From assembly GCA_029263125.1 (NCBI GenBank), contig JAJCYD010000048.1, positions 1-64,000 of the forward strand: DNA of 64,000 nucleotides. Direction: 5' to 3'. The notes beneath the pieces are model-generated. The model had not been told where the DNA came from and made no database searches. It saw nothing but the letters and a program-made list of their open reading frames with translations. The translations under genes were made by a program, and so were the position numbers. This stretch comes from Solirubrobacteraceae bacterium (lineage in GTDB: Bacteria; Actinomycetota; Thermoleophilia; Solirubrobacterales; Solirubrobacteraceae). This document shows positions 9,209 through 19,978 of this stretch, one piece after another. Positions within the stretch are counted from its first letter, which is position 1, and each line of letters opens with the position of its first letter.

Positions 9209-11134
9209 TCAGCTCTCGGAGGGTGGTGCGGAGGAGGTCGAGTCGCCGGTCGCCCCGGACTCGGCGGCGACCTTCGTGCGGCGTCCGCCTCTGCGGCCGC
9301 GGCGACGGGGCGCGGATTCTACGCCATCGCCGGGTGATGGGTCCGCAGGCGCGTCCTCGGGCTCGGGCTGGTCGAGCATGACCGCCGTCGCCGACGTGCG
9401 TCCCGCGTGCTCGACGCGCACGAGGCGCTTGTTGCCCACGTAGCGCCCGCCGCCCGCCACGGAGATGATGTAGCCGTCGATCTTGGCGACCGCGTCGTCG
9501 ACGTCGTACATGTGCGGCTCGACGATGTGGACGAGGATCTCGTCGCCCTCGCGAAACGGCACGGCGCGCTCCTGCACCTCGTCGCGCGAGCCCTCCATGA
9601 CGACGTCGAAGTGATCCAGCGGCAGCCCCTCGGAGCCGGTGAAGTGAAAACGCCGGCCGGTCGTCTCCTCCAGCGCGTGCAGCACGCGCTGGCCGTTGCC
9701 GGTGAACTGGGCGCTGACTCGCGGGTTCATCTGCACGAGGAAGGCCTCGTGCTTCTTCAGCGCCTTCTTGGCGAGGACGCGCAAGCGGCGCTCGAACTCG
9801 ATCGCGATCGTCTCCTCGGACTTGATCACGCCGTCGCCGTCGCAGGTCGGGCAGGGCCGCGAGATGATCTCGCGCACGCCCTCGGTGACGTTCTGGCGGG
9901 TCATCTCGACGAGGCCGAGCTTGGAGATCTCCGCGGTGAACGTCTTGGTGCGGTCCTCGTCGAGCGTCTTGCGTAAGGTCTTGAGGACGGCGTCGCGGTT
10001 GCGCGCGCGGGCCATGTCGATGAAGTCGATGACGATGATCCCGCCGATGTCACGCAGGCGCAGCTGGTTGACAACCTCCTCGGCGGCCTCGAGGTTCGTC
10101 GTCGTGATCGTGTCCTCCAGGCGCGCGCCCTTGCCACGCCCGATGAACGAGCCCGAGTTGACGTCGATGACCGTCAGCGCCTCGGCGTAGTCGATGATCA
10201 GGTAGCCGCCGGAGGGCAGGTCGACGCGCCGGCCCATCAGCCCGTCGATGACTTTGTCGATGCCGTAGGCGTCAAACAGCGGCTGCTTGTCCTCGTAGAG
10301 CTCGACGCGATCCACGAGCTCGGGTGCCGTGCGCGTGAAGAACGAGACCAGGCGCTGGTGCTGGTGGCGGTCGTCGACGATCGCGCGCTCGAAGTGCTCG
10401 GAGAAGATGTCGCGCACGACGCGGACCGAGAGGTCGGCCTCCTGGAAGACCAAGCCCGGCGCGGCGGTCTCGGCGACCCGCTTGTCGAGCACCTCGTGCA
10501 GCTTGAAGAGGTACTGCAACTCGCGCTCGAAGTCCTGGCGCGTTGCCCCGTGGGCGGCGGTGCGAACGATCGCGCCGCCCCCGCGCAGGTCCAGGCCCTT
10601 GGTCTCGCGGCGCAGGCGCTCGCGCTCCTTGTCCTCCAGGCGCCGCGACACGCCGACGCCCTCGCCCGTCGGGGCGTAGACCATGTAGCGCCCGGCGATC
10701 GTGACCTCCATGGAGAGGCGCGCGCCCTTGCTCTTCAAGGGGTCCTTGACGACCTGCACGACGATCTCCTGGCCGGGCTTGATCAGCTCGGTGATCTTCG
10801 AGCCGCCCTCCTTGCCGCGGCCGCGGCGACCGACGTCGACGCCCGGCACGACGATCTCGTCGACGTGCAGGAAGCCGTTCTTGTCCAGGCCGATGTCGAC
10901 GAACGCCGCCTCCAGGCCGGCGAGGACGTTGTCGATCTTGCCCTTGTAGATGTTGCCGACGATCGAGCGGTTGCCGCGGCGCTCGAAGTACAGCTCGGCT
11001 ACCCGATAGCCCGGAGCGAGATCCTTCTTGGCCCGCGGGGCGGGCTTCTTGGCGGCGCCGGGTGTCCCCGTCGCTTCCAGCAGCGCGACGCGGGTTTCAC
11101 CGCGATCGACGCTGACCAGCAGTTGCTTCTTCAT
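9209..11134 (-). CDS. rng: Ribonuclease E/G family endoribonuclease
   Basis: 641 aa. Single-strand-specific endoribonuclease for rRNA/tRNA processing and mRNA decay. In order: N-terminal RNase H-like strand ([19 protein letters not shown]), an S1 domain (about 45-130, [20 protein letters not shown]), a DNase I-like catalytic part with the metal-binding aspartates in [15 protein letters not shown] and [13 protein letters not shown], and the zinc-link motif CPTCDGDG. The C-terminus (after about 600) is an acidic/Pro then Arg-Gly-rich tail ([10 protein letters not shown]), probably disordered and RNA-binding. It is much shorter than mycobacterial RNase E and closer to RNase G. It sits 18 bp after rodA. 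Confidence 0.92.
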   Translation of the reverse strand: MKKQLLVSVDRGETRVALLEATGTPGAAKKPAPRAKKDLAPGYRVAELYFERRGNRSIVGNIYKGKIDNVLAGLEAAFVDIGLDKNGFLHVDEIVVPGVDVGRRGRGKEGGSKITELIKPGQEIVVQVVKDPLKSKGARLSMEVTIAGRYMVYAPTGEGVGVSRRLEDKERERLRRETKGLDLRGGGAIVRTAAHGATRQDFERELQYLFKLHEVLDKRVAETAAPGLVFQEADLSVRVVRDIFSEHFERAIVDDRHQHQRLVSFFTRTAPELVDRVELYEDKQPLFDAYGIDKVIDGLMGRRVDLPSGGYLIIDYAEALTVIDVNSGSFIGRGKGARLEDTITTTNLEAAEEVVNQLRLRDIGGIIVIDFIDMARARNRDAVLKTLRKTLDEDRTKTFTAEISKLGLVEMTRQNVTEGVREIISRPCPTCDGDGVIKSEETIAIEFERRLRVLAKKALKKHEAFLVQMNPRVSAQFTGNGQRVLHALEETTGRRFHFTGSEGLPLDHFDVVMEGSRDEVQERAVPFREGDEILVHIVEPHMYDVDDAVAKIDGYIISVAGGGRYVGNKRLVRVEHAGRTSATAVMLDQPEPEDAPADPSPGDGVESAPRRRGRRGGRRTKVAAESGATGDSTSSAPPSES

Positions 11135-11152
11135 GAAGGACGATTCCTTTGT

Positions 11153-12313
11153 CTAGAGCGTGCGGCCCCGGCCTTTGGAGACAGCCGCGACGCGCCCTTG
11201 CGCGTGGATCGACTGCAGGAGGCCGATGGCCAAGAGCGTGGAGATCACCGAGCTGCCGCCGTAGGACAGAAGCGGGAGCGGGATACCGGTGATGGGCATG
11301 ATTCCCACGTTCATGCCGACGTTGATGAAGACCTGAAACAGGAGCATGGCCACGATGCCCCCGGCGATCAGCGCGCCGTAGAGGTTCTTGGCCACGGTGA
11401 GAATCCTCAGACCGCGCCAGATGAGCAGCGCGTAGAGCGAAAGCACGAGACCGGCTCCGGCGAACCCCCAGCGCTCCGCGATGGCCGCGAAGGGGAAGTC
11501 GGTGCGCTGCTCGGGAAGGAACTTCAGCGGCCCCTGCGTCGCACGATCGCCACGGCCGGTCTTCTGGCCGGCGCCGATCGCGATCCGGGACTGATTCTGT
11601 TGATAGCCGGCGTCGCCGGCTTTGTCGGACGGGTTCAAGAAGGAGGTCAGGCGCTCGGATTGCTCGGACGTCAGCACCGTCACGCCCATCGCGGGAGCGG
11701 CCGTCAGCACGAGCGCGATCGAGATTGCCCCGAGCGCCACGAGGCCGGCGAAGTGCCGCCAGCTCACGCCGGCGACGAACAGCACGGCGAACATGATCAC
11801 GATGTAGACGAGGCCGGTGCCCAGGTCGGAGGCCATGATGAAGATCGCCGGCACCATCGCGACGAGCACGAGTCGCGCCGTCGTATCGCGCTCGCCCAGT
11901 CCGCGGGCTCGGTCGACGGCGAACGCGGCCAGCGCGAGGATCAGCAGGACCTTGCTCAGCTCCGACGCCTGGACCTCGAAGAACGGCAGCTGGAGCGCCC
12001 GGCGCTGGCCCTTGGTGACGCCGCCGAAGACCGCCACGAGCGCGATGCCGGCGAAGATCAGGCCATAGAGGCCGTACTTCAGCTCGCGCAGGCGCGAGTA
12101 GTCCACGCGGCTGACGATGATCGCCAGGACGCTGCCGACCGCGAAGAACACGGCCTGGCGGACGGCGGTCTGATGAGCGTCGCCGCTGGCGCCCGTCGAG
12201 GCGTTGAGCGAGACGACCGAGGCGATCATCAGGCCGAGCGCGGCCAGCGCGAGGAGCGGATCGAACGGCATGCGCAGGCCGGCGGGCACGCGCGAGGCGG
12301 CGGGCTCGTTCAT
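11153..12313 (-). CDS. rodA: Rod-shape SEDS peptidoglycan polymerase RodA
   Basis: 386 aa polytopic membrane protein of the SEDS family (about 10 hydrophobic segments). SEDS proteins polymerise lipid II glycan strands in partnership with a class B penicillin-binding protein. Conserved stretches: SELSKVLLILALA, SDLGTGLVYI (with the catalytic-type aspartate) and PLPLLSYGGSSVIS near the C-terminus. The ATG at 12313 overlaps the stop of mrdA by 4 bp, the expected partner; the adjacent mreBCD genes support RodA rather than FtsW. Confidence 0.93.
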   Translation of the reverse strand: MNEPAASRVPAGLRMPFDPLLALAALGLMIASVVSLNASTGASGDAHQTAVRQAVFFAVGSVLAIIVSRVDYSRLRELKYGLYGLIFAGIALVAVFGGVTKGQRRALQLPFFEVQASELSKVLLILALAAFAVDRARGLGERDTTARLVLVAMVPAIFIMASDLGTGLVYIVIMFAVLFVAGVSWRHFAGLVALGAISIALVLTAAPAMGVTVLTSEQSERLTSFLNPSDKAGDAGYQQNQSRIAIGAGQKTGRGDRATQGPLKFLPEQRTDFPFAAIAERWGFAGAGLVLSLYALLIWRGLRILTVAKNLYGALIAGGIVAMLLFQVFINVGMNVGIMPITGIPLPLLSYGGSSVISTLLAIGLLQSIHAQGRVAAVSKGRGRTL

Positions 12314-14382
12314 TGCGGGGCCGTCCCGGCAGTGCAGCTGCTCGTGTCCTGGCGGTAGTACTTGGCGAGGATCCGGCAAGCGATCGGCGCGGCGACGGCG
12401 GCGCCGAAGCCGCCCTCCTCGACGGTCACCGCGACGACGATCGGCCGCTTGGGGTCGGGCACGTAGGCGACGTACCAGGACTGGTCGCGCGTGGGCGGGG
12501 GATGCTCGGCGGTGCCGGTCTTGCCGTAGATCGGATAGCGGGCATGGTCCCATCCGGCGAAGACGGCGCCCGACGTGCCCTCGGGCGTCGACGCCGCGAG
12601 GCGCAGACCCTCCCGCACGGCCCTGAGGTGGCCCTCGTCGATGTCGACCGTGCGTGCCGGATCGCGCTCGATGCGCTGGACGAGCTCGCCGCTGGGACTC
12701 TCGATCTCCAGACCGAGATGCGGCGTGACGACCTTGCCGCCGTTGGCGATCGCGCCGTAGGCGACCGCCATCTGCAGCGGCGTCGCCTGCACGTCGCCCT
12801 GCCCGGTCGCGAGGCTCGCGTTGTCGCCCTCGCTGAAGGCGCGCAGGTCCGACAGGCCGCAGCCCTGCGAGGCGGCCCGGAAGACGTCGGTGGTGGTCGA
12901 GATCTTCTTCTTCTTGCGGCAGTCCCTCTCGGCGGCGTTGATGTCCGTTCGCCACTTCTTGCCGGGGATCACGCCGCCGAACTCGCCGGGCAGGTCGATG
13001 CCGGTCCGGTGGTCGAGGCCGAGCTTGCGCGCCCAGCTCTGGATCGCCTCGCCGCTGCGCAGGAACGTGCTGAGGCCCAGGCGGTAGAAGTAGATGTCCG
13101 ACGAGACCTGAATCGCGCGGGTCAGGTCGACCGGGCCGTAGGCCTCCTCCTTGGCGTTGCAGCGCTCCTTGTCGGCGATCATCGCGCAGCCGGTGTCGTT
13201 GACGATCGTCTGCGGCGTGACGATGCCCTTGTCCAGGCCCGCCAGCGCGCTGATCGGCTTGAACGTCGAGGCGCTCGGATAGGCGCCGCTGATGGCCCGA
13301 TTGGTCAGCGGGGCGGGGCCGCCGTCGGCGCCGACCAGTGCCTTGTAGCGCGCGTCGGTGAGGACCTTGGTGAAGATCGCCGGGTCGAATGTCGGGTGCG
13401 AGCCGATCGCCAGCACCTCGCCGTTGCGCGGGTCCAGCGCCACGAACGCACCGGGGTTGGATCCGGGGTTCAGGGGGCCGGCGATCGCGGCCTGCGCCGA
13501 TCGCTCCAGGCCGCGGTCCAGCGACAGGCGCAGGCGCTGGCCGGAGACCGGCCGCGTGTCCTTGAGCAGCTTGTTGACGACGGGACGCCCGTTGGCGTCG
13601 ACCTGCACGCGCCTGGCGCCATCCTGGCCGCGCAGGTACTTGTCGTAGGTCCGCTCCAGCCCGTCCTTGCCGACGATCGTTCCCCGCCCGACTCCGCGGA
13701 AGCGCTTCTCCTTGAGCTCGGCGGGGCTGACCTCCCGCGCGTAGCCGAGGATCTGGGCGGCGAGCCGGCCGCCGGGGTAGTCGCGCAGGAAGGTCTGGTC
13801 GACGTCGACGCCGGGAAACCGCTCGGGGCGCTCGCGGATGTAGGACAGCACCGCCGCCGGCACATCGGTCTTCACGCGCGCCGACGCGTAGGGCAAGAGC
13901 ACGAGCGAGCGCACCACCCGGCGGTGGATGGTGTTGGGCTGCAGGTCGAGCACCCGCCCCAGCCCCGCATAGCGCTCGCGCAGCGCCGCGGTCGGGATCG
14001 GCGGGATCGGCACCGGCTCGCCCTTGTGGCCCTCGGGCCGAGCTTCGCGCTTGCCCGCTCGCTGACCCCATGCGGCCGCGAGGTCACGCTCGGCCTGGGG
14101 CAGCTTGGAGGGATCGATCTCGATGACCGCCGCGCGCTTGTTGACGACGATCAGCTTGCCGTTGCGATCGACGATCTTGCCGCGCGGGGCCTGGATCGGG
14201 ATCGTGCGCACGCGGTTGGAGTTCGCCTCTGCGAGGTACTGGTCGCCCGACAGCACCTGCAGGTACCACAACCGGAAGAACACGATCGCGAACAGCCCCA
14301 ACGCGACGGCGCCGAGGATCGCGACGCGCAGCGCGAGTTGCGGCGTGATCGGCGGCCGGCGATCTGAGACGGGTTCCATCAT
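12310..14382 (-). CDS. mrdA: Penicillin-binding protein 2 (elongasome transpeptidase)
   Basis: 690 aa class B PBP that crosslinks peptidoglycan in the rod complex. One N-terminal transmembrane segment (about residues 18-40), a PBP dimerisation domain (about 60-250, APRGKIVDRNG) and the transpeptidase domain with active-site S372-T-F-K375 in YPSASTFKPI, the SSD motif in VSSDIYFYRLG and the YGKTGTAE motif. I chose the ATG at 14382 because it overlaps the mreD stop as ATGA; the frame is open beyond it inside mreD. The insert at residues 103-135 (charged, Pro-rich) may be lineage-specific. Confidence 0.94.
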   Translation of the reverse strand: MMEPVSDRRPPITPQLALRVAILGAVALGLFAIVFFRLWYLQVLSGDQYLAEANSNRVRTIPIQAPRGKIVDRNGKLIVVNKRAAVIEIDPSKLPQAERDLAAAWGQRAGKREARPEGHKGEPVPIPPIPTAALRERYAGLGRVLDLQPNTIHRRVVRSLVLLPYASARVKTDVPAAVLSYIRERPERFPGVDVDQTFLRDYPGGRLAAQILGYAREVSPAELKEKRFRGVGRGTIVGKDGLERTYDKYLRGQDGARRVQVDANGRPVVNKLLKDTRPVSGQRLRLSLDRGLERSAQAAIAGPLNPGSNPGAFVALDPRNGEVLAIGSHPTFDPAIFTKVLTDARYKALVGADGGPAPLTNRAISGAYPSASTFKPISALAGLDKGIVTPQTIVNDTGCAMIADKERCNAKEEAYGPVDLTRAIQVSSDIYFYRLGLSTFLRSGEAIQSWARKLGLDHRTGIDLPGEFGGVIPGKKWRTDINAAERDCRKKKKISTTTDVFRAASQGCGLSDLRAFSEGDNASLATGQGDVQATPLQMAVAYGAIANGGKVVTPHLGLEIESPSGELVQRIERDPARTVDIDEGHLRAVREGLRLAASTPEGTSGAVFAGWDHARYPIYGKTGTAEHPPPTRDQSWYVAYVPDPKRPIVVAVTVEEGGFGAAVAAPIACRILAKYYRQDTSSCTAGTAPQ

Positions 14383-14945
14383 GAGCGCGAGAGCGGCGAC
14401 AGCCCGCCGGTCGTGTAGGTGCGCCGCCGGCGGCGGCGACGGTCCTCGGGCAGCGCCGCCAGTAGCCAGCGGCGCACGAGCGCGTAGACCGGCAGCGCGA
14501 TGAGGGCGTTGACGACGAGCGTGGCCAGCGTCTGGCGCACGAGCGCCCAGCCGACCGGCGATGCGGCGCCCAGCAGGAACTGCATCAAGGCGAAGCCGAC
14601 GCTGAACAGCAGCGTGGCGAGCGCGCCGGCCGCGAGCGGGACGAGCGTGCCCTCGGGGTCGCGGGCCTCGCGCAGGCGCCCGGCGGCGTACCCGACGCCG
14701 AGCAGCACCAGCGAGCTGACGCCGAGCGTCTGGATCGACACGATGTCCACGAGCAGGCCCACGCCGAAGCCGAAGCATCCACCCGCCAGCGACCCGCACA
14801 GCAGGCCGACGGCCATCACCAGCAGCGGCGAGAGGTCGGCGCTGGCACCGGCGATCGGCAGCTGCGCCACCGCCGCGGTCTGCACGATGACGCCCACGAT
14901 CGAGAGCGCGAGCAGGCGCGGGACGAGCTGGTGGGACGCGGTCAC
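14379..14945 (-). CDS. mreD: Rod-shape determining protein MreD
   Basis: 188 aa, predicted integral membrane protein with five or six hydrophobic segments. MreD links the MreB cytoskeleton and MreC to the wall-synthesis enzymes; its sequence is poorly conserved, so the call rests on size, hydrophobicity (for example LSPLLVMAVGLLCGSLAGG and FGVGLLVDIVSI) and its position between mreC and mrdA with 4-bp overlaps on both sides. The C-terminal tail is Arg-rich (EDRRRRRRRT). Confidence 0.88.
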   Translation of the reverse strand: MTASHQLVPRLLALSIVGVIVQTAAVAQLPIAGASADLSPLLVMAVGLLCGSLAGGCFGFGVGLLVDIVSIQTLGVSSLVLLGVGYAAGRLREARDPEGTLVPLAAGALATLLFSVGFALMQFLLGAASPVGWALVRQTLATLVVNALIALPVYALVRRWLLAALPEDRRRRRRRTYTTGGLSPLSRS

Positions 14946-15823
14946 GCGCCGCCCGCCCGCGGCCGGGTGAGGATCGAGACGAAGTCCAGATCCTTCATGT
15001 TCGCGTACGGGCGCACATGGATCTCTTCGGTGTCGGTGCCCTCGCGATCGATACGCGTGATGACGCCGATCGGCAGCCCGGGCGGATACAGGGACGGGTG
15101 CGACGGATCGGAGACCGTCCCGCGCGTGACCACGCGATCGCCGGGCTTGAGCTTGGACCCGGGCGCGACGTTCTCGAGCACGAGGTCGTTGGGGTTGCCG
15201 GCGCCCAGCGGCTCGAGCACCCCGAACACGTTGCGCTTGCCTGCGCGCGACGACACCCCCGCGCTCGGGCGGCTCGCGCTCGTGTCTGTCAGCAGCGTCA
15301 CCTGCGCGGCGCCGTTGAAGACCGCCGTGACGCGGCCGATGAGCGCCTGCTCGTTGATCACCGGCATCCCCACGCGCACCCCGTCACTGGACCCCTTGTT
15401 GACGCGTATCGTCGCGTACCAGACGGTCGGAGAGGCGAGGATGACGCGCCCGGTCTTCGGGCCGTAGCGATCGAGGCCCAGCGCGCCGGTCGTCTTGAGC
15501 AGCTTGGCCATGCGCGCGTTCTCGTAGGTGGCGTTGTCCTGGCGTGCCAGCTCGGCGCGCAGGCGATCGCGCTCGGCGCTGAGCTCCTCGACCTTGCCCT
15601 TGGCGTCCAGCGTGTCGCCGAACCACCCGAAGAGGTCGCGCACGGGCTTGAGCGCGACGCTCGCCCCCTCCTGAATCGGATTGAGCACCTCGCTCGTGCC
15701 GCGCTGCACACCGTGCAGCGCGCCGCCGCCCGACTCGCCGAAGTAGGCGGTGAGGAGGATCAGGGAGCCGGCGACGAGCAGTCCGAGGACTGCCCGGCGG
15801 CGCCGGACGGTCTTGTCGTACAC
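14942..15823 (-). CDS. mreC: Rod-shape determining protein MreC
   Basis: 293 aa. Single transmembrane helix at about residues 10-27 (VLGLLVAGSLILLTAYF), a periplasmic-side coiled coil (about 60-105, VEELSAERDRLRAELAR) and two beta-barrel domains with the family motif KGSSDGVRVGMPVINEQALIGRV. MreC is the scaffold that activates PBP2/RodA. It follows mreB after 48 bp and overlaps mreD by 4 bp. Confidence 0.93.
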   Translation of the reverse strand: MYDKTVRRRRAVLGLLVAGSLILLTAYFGESGGGALHGVQRGTSEVLNPIQEGASVALKPVRDLFGWFGDTLDAKGKVEELSAERDRLRAELARQDNATYENARMAKLLKTTGALGLDRYGPKTGRVILASPTVWYATIRVNKGSSDGVRVGMPVINEQALIGRVTAVFNGAAQVTLLTDTSASRPSAGVSSRAGKRNVFGVLEPLGAGNPNDLVLENVAPGSKLKPGDRVVTRGTVSDPSHPSLYPPGLPIGVITRIDREGTDTEEIHVRPYANMKDLDFVSILTRPRAGGA

Positions 15824-15871
15824 GTGGTTGACAGCTCCAAGGCGTGGTGGGTGTTCGCGGGGCGCACGGTG

Positions 15872-16939
<1,068 letters not shown>

Positions 16940-16950
16940 CTACCAAGTGT

Positions 16951-16975
16951 CCTCGTGAGAGACCGTCTCACGGGG
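16951..16975. repeat. Inverted repeat upstream of mreB
   Basis: CCTCGTGAGA and TCTCACGGGG form a 10-bp stem (one G-T type mismatch) around a GACCG spacer, 30 bp upstream of the mreB start and 53 bp beyond the maf stop. Neither side has a T-run, so it is not a clear intrinsic terminator. It could be a terminator-like end for maf or an operator for the mreB operon promoter. The symmetry is seen; the function is inferred. Confidence 0.4.
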
Positions 16976-17027
16976 TCTGCGCTGCGCTGGAGTCTAGCGG
17001 CGACGAAGGCGACGCAAGGCCATCCCT

Positions 17028-17609
17028 CTAGTTCTGCATGAGCATGAGGCTCAAGTCGAGGTCGAGCAAGGCGGCGAGGGGCAGCCCGACGACGTTCAGA
17101 TAGTCCCCGCAGATGCGGCGCACGAGCGCCGCACCCTGCCCCTGTATGGCGTAACCGCCCGCTCTTCCAGACCATTCGCCGGTCTGGACATACCGGCGGA
17201 CGAGCACGTCGTCGAGCGCTCGGAACGTGACTTCCGTTACCTCATGCACAACGTGAGTGTTGCCGGATCGCAGCAGCGCGAGTCCGCTGACGACCTCGTG
17301 TGTGCGTCCGACGAGGCGTTTGAGCGTCCGCTCGGCGACGCTCGCCGAGGCCGGCTTGCCGAGGATGTCACCGTCGCATGTCACGATCGTGTCGACGCCG
17401 AGGACGGTGGCCTGCGGTCGCGTCCGCGCGACCGCCTGCGCCTTGGCCAGCGCGTTGGCGCGCGCCACCTCGCGGGGATCGCCGCGGTCGGCCTCCTCGA
17501 CGTCGGCCGGGACGACCTCGAACGGGATGCGAAGCTGCTCGAGGATCGCGCGCCGCTGCGGCGAGCGCGACGCGAGCACGAGCACCGTCGAGCCCGGGCT
17601 CTCAGTCAC
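17028..17609 (-). CDS. maf: Maf-like nucleotide pyrophosphatase
   Basis: 193 aa. Maf/YhdE family, which hydrolyses non-canonical or pyrimidine nucleoside triphosphates (dTTP/UTP) to the monophosphates. Motifs: the N-terminal [12 protein letters not shown], the [16 protein letters not shown] segment, [12 protein letters not shown] and [19 protein letters not shown]. The GTG at 17609 overlaps the ndk stop by 8 bp and begins a few residues before the first strand; the frame is open upstream only inside ndk. Pairing with ndk fits a nucleotide pool-cleaning role. Lies upstream of the mreB operon on the same strand, a frequent maf-mreB arrangement. Confidence 0.9.
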   Translation of the reverse strand: MTESPGSTVLVLASRSPQRRAILEQLRIPFEVVPADVEEADRGDPREVARANALAKAQAVARTRPQATVLGVDTIVTCDGDILGKPASASVAERTLKRLVGRTHEVVSGLALLRSGNTHVVHEVTEVTFRALDDVLVRRYVQTGEWSGRAGGYAIQGQGAALVRRICGDYLNVVGLPLAALLDLDLSLMLMQN

Positions 17610-18003
17610 CGAAGAAGATGGCGATCTCGCGCGCGGCAGACGCCGACGAGTCCGATCCGTGAACGAGGTTGCGTTGCATCTCAAGCGCGTAGTCGGCCCG
17701 GATCGAGCCGGGTTCGGCGGCGATCGGGTCCGTCGCTCCGATCAGCTGCCGGGCCGCCGCGACGGCGTTGGGGCCCTCGAGGACCATCGCGACGACCGGG
17801 GCCGAGGTGATGAACTCGATCAGCGATGCATAGAACGGCTGGCCGTCGTGCTCGGCGTAATGCTGACGCGCGGTGCCCTCGTCAACGGTCATCATCTTCA
17901 GGGCGGCCAGTCGCAGGCCCTTGCGCTCGAATCGAGCGATGATCTCTCCGGTCAACTGACGTGAGAATGCATCGGGCTTGACCAGGATCAGCGTCCGGTC
18001 CAT
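17602..18003 (-). CDS. ndk: Nucleoside diphosphate kinase
   Basis: 133 aa, standard length. Transfers the gamma-phosphate from ATP to nucleoside diphosphates through a phosphohistidine. [17 protein letters not shown] is the conserved N-terminus. The active-site region is atypical: the usual NxxHGSDS is present as [16 protein letters not shown], with the HGSDS element intact, while the catalytic histidine near residue 115 lies in that stretch. Good start: the ATG at 18003 has AGGAG just upstream. Co-directional with folC upstream and maf downstream. Confidence 0.93.
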   Translation of the reverse strand: MDRTLILVKPDAFSRQLTGEIIARFERKGLRLAALKMMTVDEGTARQHYAEHDGQPFYASLIEFITSAPVVAMVLEGPNAVAAARQLIGATDPIAAEPGSIRADYALEMQRNLVHGSDSSASAAREIAIFFGD

Positions 18004-18044
18004 CGTAAAGGCTCTCCTAACGGGGTGGGTTCAGGCGACGACGG

Positions 18045-18530
18045 TCACGGCTCGCCGGCTGTGGCGCGGCGACGTACCCTACCTTCCGAGCCCGAGAGCT
18101 CGGACTCGCAGTACGGGCAGATCTTCCACGTCGGATCCAGCGGACGGCGACACGTTCCACAGGGAGCACGCAGCCTGCGCAGGCAGTTCGGACAGCGCAG
18201 GAAGTCCTTCTCGACCTCGTACTCGCAATGCGGGCACAGCATGTAGTTCAGATCGGCCAGCCGCGCCTCGGACGCCTGCATCTCGAGCTCTCGCTCGCGG
18301 ATGTCATCGAGATACTCGGGCGGGCGCACGATCACGTAGAGCACGGCTCCGACGAACGGGATCAGCGACACCGCCGTCGCGCACATGACGAGCATCGGAT
18401 CGGAGATCCGGCGCAGCGCGTCGGTGTACGTCCAGTAGATGAGCGCCACGTAGATGACGACCACGAACAGGATCAGCAGGTTCACGGCGAGGTTCAGCCC
18501 GTCGCTGTTGATGCCGAAGACGGAGAGCAC
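18045..18530 (-). CDS. Membrane-anchored double zinc-ribbon protein
   Basis: 161 aa, function unknown. Two hydrophobic segments (about residues 12-34 and 45-68, containing MCATAVSLIPFVGAVLYVIV) are followed by two CxxC...CxxC zinc ribbons: CPHCEYEVEKDFLRCPNC (about 99-116) and CGTCRRPLDPTWKICPYC (about 124-141). This matches the double zinc-ribbon (DZR) style. Proteins of this layout are common hypothetical genes in actinobacteria and may act as membrane adaptors. It lies between a 38-aa membrane ORF and ndk on the same strand with gaps of about 40 bp. Confidence 0.75.
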   Translation of the reverse strand: MLSVFGINSDGLNLAVNLLILFVVVIYVALIYWTYTDALRRISDPMLVMCATAVSLIPFVGAVLYVIVRPPEYLDDIRERELEMQASEARLADLNYMLCPHCEYEVEKDFLRCPNCLRRLRAPCGTCRRPLDPTWKICPYCESELSGSEGRVRRRATAGEP

Positions 18531-18566
18531 GATCGCGTGAGTTTAGTTCGCCGGGCCGACGGATCG

Positions 18567-18683
18567 TCAGAGAAAGACACGACCGAGGCCGTAGCCCAGT
18601 GCGAAGAACACGAGGATCACGATCGCGACGATCACCGCGACCGCCCCGATCAGCAGCAGCGTCGGCGGCCGGTCGTGGCTCAC
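18567..18683 (-). CDS. 38-aa single-pass membrane peptide
   Basis: A GTG-started frame of 38 codons whose start overlaps the folC stop as GTGA. The peptide has a short polar N-terminus (MSHDRPP), one long hydrophobic helix (about residues 8-32) and a GYGLGRVFL end. The 4-bp overlap, the same type of junction seen elsewhere in this genome, and the continuous hydrophobic frame suggest a real gene. No family recognised. The sequence composition follows its neighbours. Confidence 0.5.
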   Translation of the reverse strand: MSHDRPPTLLLIGAVAVIVAIVILVFFALGYGLGRVFL

Positions 18684-19978
18684 AGCGTCGACCCCCTGTG
18701 CGCACCCACCGGTCGCGTGAGGTCCGCGACGAGGTAGATCGAGCCCGTCGCCAGCACGACGCCGTCGCGTCCCGCGAGCTCGCGCGCGACGACCAGCGCG
18801 CAGCGAGGATCCTCTTCACAGCGCGAGGTGACGCCGGGCGGCAGCTCCCCGGCCAGCCGCTCCAGCGCGCCGGGCCGCAGCGCACGCGGGTGGGCGCTGG
18901 CCGTGAACACGATCCCAGTGCACAGCCCCAGCAGGCGCTCGAGCATCGAGCCGGCGTCCTTGTCCTCGAGCACCGACACGACGGCGACCAGCGGCCTCCC
19001 CGACAGAAACGCCGGCAGGGACTCTGCCAACGCGCTGATCCCGGCCGCGTTGTGCGCTCCGTCGAGCACGAGCACGCCGCTCCCATCGCCGTCGGCGAGC
19101 ACCTCGAAGCGCCCGGGCACGTCGGTACGCAGCGCCGCCGCCCGCACCCGGGCGCCGTCCAGCGAGCCCAGATAGGCGCGCGCCGCCGCGCACGCGACGG
19201 CGAAGTTGCGCCGCTGAAACGCGCCGCGCGCCAGCAGCTGCAGTCCGGGCTCCAGGGCGTCGGGCTGTCGCGGCGCGCGGATGATCGTCGCGCCCTCGCG
19301 GTCGGCCGCGATGGCAGCCTCGGCGCCGGCATCGGGATGCAGATCGGCGCCGAGGATCAGCGTGGCGCCCCGAGACAGCACGGCGAGCTTCTCGCGCGCG
19401 ATCTCGGCAATCGTCGTGCCAAGCCAGCGCGTGTGCTCCAGGCCGATGTTCGTCAGCACGACGATCTCGGCGTCGATGACGTTCGTCGCATCCCAGCGCC
19501 CGCCCAAGCCGGCCTCGACGACGGCCACCTGCACCCCGGCCTCGGCGAGATGCAGGTAGGCGGCGGCCGTCAGCGCCTCGAACTGCGTGACGCCGTCCTC
19601 GCCGGCCAGGCCGCGGTCCACCGCCTCGGCGGCCACGCGCGCCCGGCCGACGGTCGCCGCGAACTCGGGTGCGGTCGCGTCGACGCCGCCGACGCGGATG
19701 CGCTCGGCGAAGGACACGAGGTGCGGCGACAGGTAGGCGCCGGCCCGCACGTCGTGGTGCGCCAGCAGCGCGTCGATCATCCGCACCGTCGAGGACTTGC
19801 CGTTGGTGCCGACGACGTGGATCGCTCCGAACGCGTCGTTGGGCCGCCCCAGCGCGGTCATCAGGCTGCGCATCCGATCCAGTCCGAAGCGCATGCCGAA
19901 CAGCTCCAGCGACAGCAGCCAGCGCTCGGCATCGCCGGCGCTCCACGTGACCGGCGCGGTCTGCGAGGGACCGGCCAT
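18680..19978 (-). CDS. folC: Bifunctional folylpolyglutamate/dihydrofolate synthase
   Basis: 432 aa Mur-ligase family enzyme that adds glutamate to dihydropteroate and to reduced folates. ATP-binding P-loop HVVGTNGKSSTVRM at about 55-68, AYLSPHLVSFAERI (folate and ATP site), and the C-terminal LDGAHNAAGI motif of the Mur C domain. Its ATG overlaps the last base of the valS stop (TGATG) and its own stop overlaps a small membrane ORF. The valS-folC pair is a common bacterial arrangement. Confidence 0.94.
   Translation of the reverse strand: MAGPSQTAPVTWSAGDAERWLLSLELFGMRFGLDRMRSLMTALGRPNDAFGAIHVVGTNGKSSTVRMIDALLAHHDVRAGAYLSPHLVSFAERIRVGGVDATAPEFAATVGRARVAAEAVDRGLAGEDGVTQFEALTAAAYLHLAEAGVQVAVVEAGLGGRWDATNVIDAEIVVLTNIGLEHTRWLGTTIAEIAREKLAVLSRGATLILGADLHPDAGAEAAIAADREGATIIRAPRQPDALEPGLQLLARGAFQRRNFAVACAAARAYLGSLDGARVRAAALRTDVPGRFEVLADGDGSGVLVLDGAHNAAGISALAESLPAFLSGRPLVAVVSVLEDKDAGSMLERLLGLCTGIVFTASAHPRALRPGALERLAGELPPGVTSRCEEDPRCALVVARELAGRDGVVLATGSIYLVADLTRPVGAHRGSTL

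Noticed and set aside
16951-16975. Intrinsic terminator for maf or mreB
   Set aside because: Strong stem but no T-tract on either side; kept only as an inverted repeat.
17605-17684. Longer maf beginning inside ndk
   Set aside because: The 25 extra residues are Arg/Ser-rich and do not resemble Maf; the GTG overlapping the ndk stop is the better start.
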